A DNA stretch of 64,000 nucleotides, taken from the NCBI RefSeq assembly GCF_002858805.1, contig NZ_PJZI01000030.1:1-64000 (forward strand), given 5' to 3'. A model generated the notes under the pieces. It made no database searches. It had not been told where the DNA came from and saw nothing but the letters and a program-made list of their open reading frames with translations. Source of the DNA: Chimaeribacter arupi (lineage in GTDB: Bacteria; Pseudomonadota; Gammaproteobacteria; Enterobacterales; Enterobacteriaceae). A program made the translations under genes and the position numbers. Shown here one piece after another: positions 63,145 to 64,000 of this stretch (its first letter is position 1; each line of letters starts with the position of its first letter).

Positions 63145-64000
63145 CTAGCGGTAGGCGATGGCCGCCGCCAGCCGGGCAGGGAACTGCGCCGCCAGCCGGT
63201 GCAGCCAGGTGATAAAGGCGTCCACCACGTCAGACGAGGGGCGGTGCAGCGGGCGGATCAGGCTCACGGTAAACGGCACCGCCACACTGAACGGACGCAC
63301 CGCAATGCCGCCCTGGGCGGCGTAATCCACTGCCGTCAGCGGGTTCACCACGGAAACACCGACCCCTTCCCGCACCATCGCGCACACTGACGCGGCGCTG
63401 TGCGTCTCCAGCACCATCCGCCGCGTGACCCCGGCCTCCAGAAACAGCGCATCCAGCAATTGCCGGTAACTGTCGGTGCCGGAGAGGCTGACATAGTTTT
63501 CGCCCTCAAAATCGTGCGGGGTCAGTTGCGTTTTCGCCAGCAGCGGGTGCCCGGCCGGCAGTACGCACACTTCATTGTGCGTCATCAGCGTAAAACGTTC
63601 AGTCCCGGCCGGTGTCAGGGTGGTTTCCGTCAGGCCGAGATCGTGGCGTTGGGCGGAGAGCCACTCCTCCAGCAGAGGTGACTCCTGCGGCACCACATTC
63701 AGGCTGACGCCGGGGTAAGCATCGGTAAAGGGCTTGCAGACTGACGGCAACAGCGACTGGCTGAACGCGGGCAAACAGGCGATGGAGAGCTGCGCCTCCT
63801 GAAACTGGCGGATGCCCGCCGCCGCGGCGCTGATGCGCTCCAGCCCATAGTACGAACGCTGCACCTCCTCAAACAGCCGCAACCCCTGCACCGTGGGCAC
63901 CAGCCGCCCGCGCACCCGGTCAAACAGCGACAGGCCGACGCTTTTTTCAAAGCGCGCCAGTTCGCGGCTCACGGTGGGTTGCGAGGTGTGCAGCAGCGCG
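63145..64000 (-). CDS. lysR: LysR, activator of lysA (N-terminus outside window)
   Basis: LysR-family regulator that in E. coli activates lysA (diaminopimelate decarboxylase). About 285 C-terminal residues are present; the reading frame continues through 64000, where the HTH sequence LLHTSQPTVSRELARFEK is entering. An apparent GTG start at 63972 is inside the HTH and not the real start. Identity with E. coli LysR is high in LFDRVRGRLVPTVQGLRLFE, VVPQESPLLEEWLSAQRHD and THSAASVCAMVREGVG. lysA is expected, divergent, just beyond the right edge. Confidence 0.93.
   Translation of the reverse strand, partial: ALLHTSQPTVSRELARFEKSVGLSLFDRVRGRLVPTVQGLRLFEEVQRSYYGLERISAAAAGIRQFQEAQLSIACLPAFSQSLLPSVCKPFTDAYPGVSLNVVPQESPLLEEWLSAQRHDLGLTETTLTPAGTERFTLMTHNEVCVLPAGHPLLAKTQLTPHDFEGENYVSLSGTDSYRQLLDALFLEAGVTRRMVLETHSAASVCAMVREGVGVSVVNPLTAVDYAAQGGIAVRPFSVAVPFTVSLIRPLHRPSSDVVDAFITWLHRLAAQFPARLAAAIAYR

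Noticed and set aside
1-64000. CRISPR arrays, insertion sequences and rRNA genes
   Set aside because: No direct repeats with regular unique spacers, transposase-like genes with inverted ends, or rRNA sequence were recognised. The only regular arrays are the 18-nt tandem repeats.

Overview
The window is a GC-rich (roughly 60% by eye) chromosomal segment from a member of the Enterobacterales. Gene content and order match the E. coli 63-66 min region almost gene for gene: tkt, epd-pgk-fbaA, mscS, argO, yggE, argP, rpiA, serA, fau-ssrS-zapA, ygfB-pepP-ubiH-ubiI, gcvTHP, ygfF, then yqfA, ygfZ, sdhE-ygfX, fldB, xerD-dsbC-recJ-prfB-lysS. Base composition and the accessory genes suggest a Serratia-like or Pectobacteriaceae-like genus, but the sequence alone does not fix the species.

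Layout. 1-22.2 kb is core metabolism: pentose phosphate and glycolytic genes under Cra- and CRP-like sites, arginine export with its regulator, serine synthesis, the 6S RNA locus, ubiquinone hydroxylases and the glycine cleavage operon. At 22.2-37.8 kb this backbone is interrupted where E. coli carries bglA-yqfB. The inserted block has two catabolic units. The first is a galactarate/glucarate set (garD facing gudD-garL-garR-garK) with no sugar-acid transporter nearby. The second is a DeoR-controlled ABC uptake operon that also encodes an allulose-6-phosphate epimerase, a ROK kinase and a ribokinase-like kinase; it looks like a rare-sugar (D-allulose-type) pathway. An HD-domain hydrolase closes the block. 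Core genes resume from 38.0 to 47.6 kb, including prfB with its programmed +1 frameshift.

47.6-64 kb is accessory. It starts with a 1043-residue protein of unknown function: two copies of a beta-rich domain, a Pro/Glu/Asp repeat linker, an EF-hand-like loop and a probable barrel domain. A tRNA-Gly(CCC) follows, flanked by an AT-rich patch that encodes a lipoprotein resembling T6SS-immunity-type lipoproteins. Next come a short SDR/mannose-6-phosphate-isomerase/59-residue-protein operon, a GST gene facing an HxlR regulator that is translationally coupled to a stand-alone FabF-like synthase, an orphan PTS EIICB, an SbmA/BacA-like ABC transporter, an exported protein of unknown function, an AraJ/YdhP-like MFS efflux protein and the 3' part of lysR.

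The strongest candidates for something undescribed are the 1043-residue protein (47721-50852) and the two-kinase rare-sugar operon (29083-37141). Smaller oddities are an 18-nt tandem repeat spanning the ygfX/fldB stop codons, a possible winged-helix regulator remnant in the gcvT leader, and phased operator-like motifs ahead of the DeoR gene. No CRISPR array, insertion sequence or complete prophage was seen.
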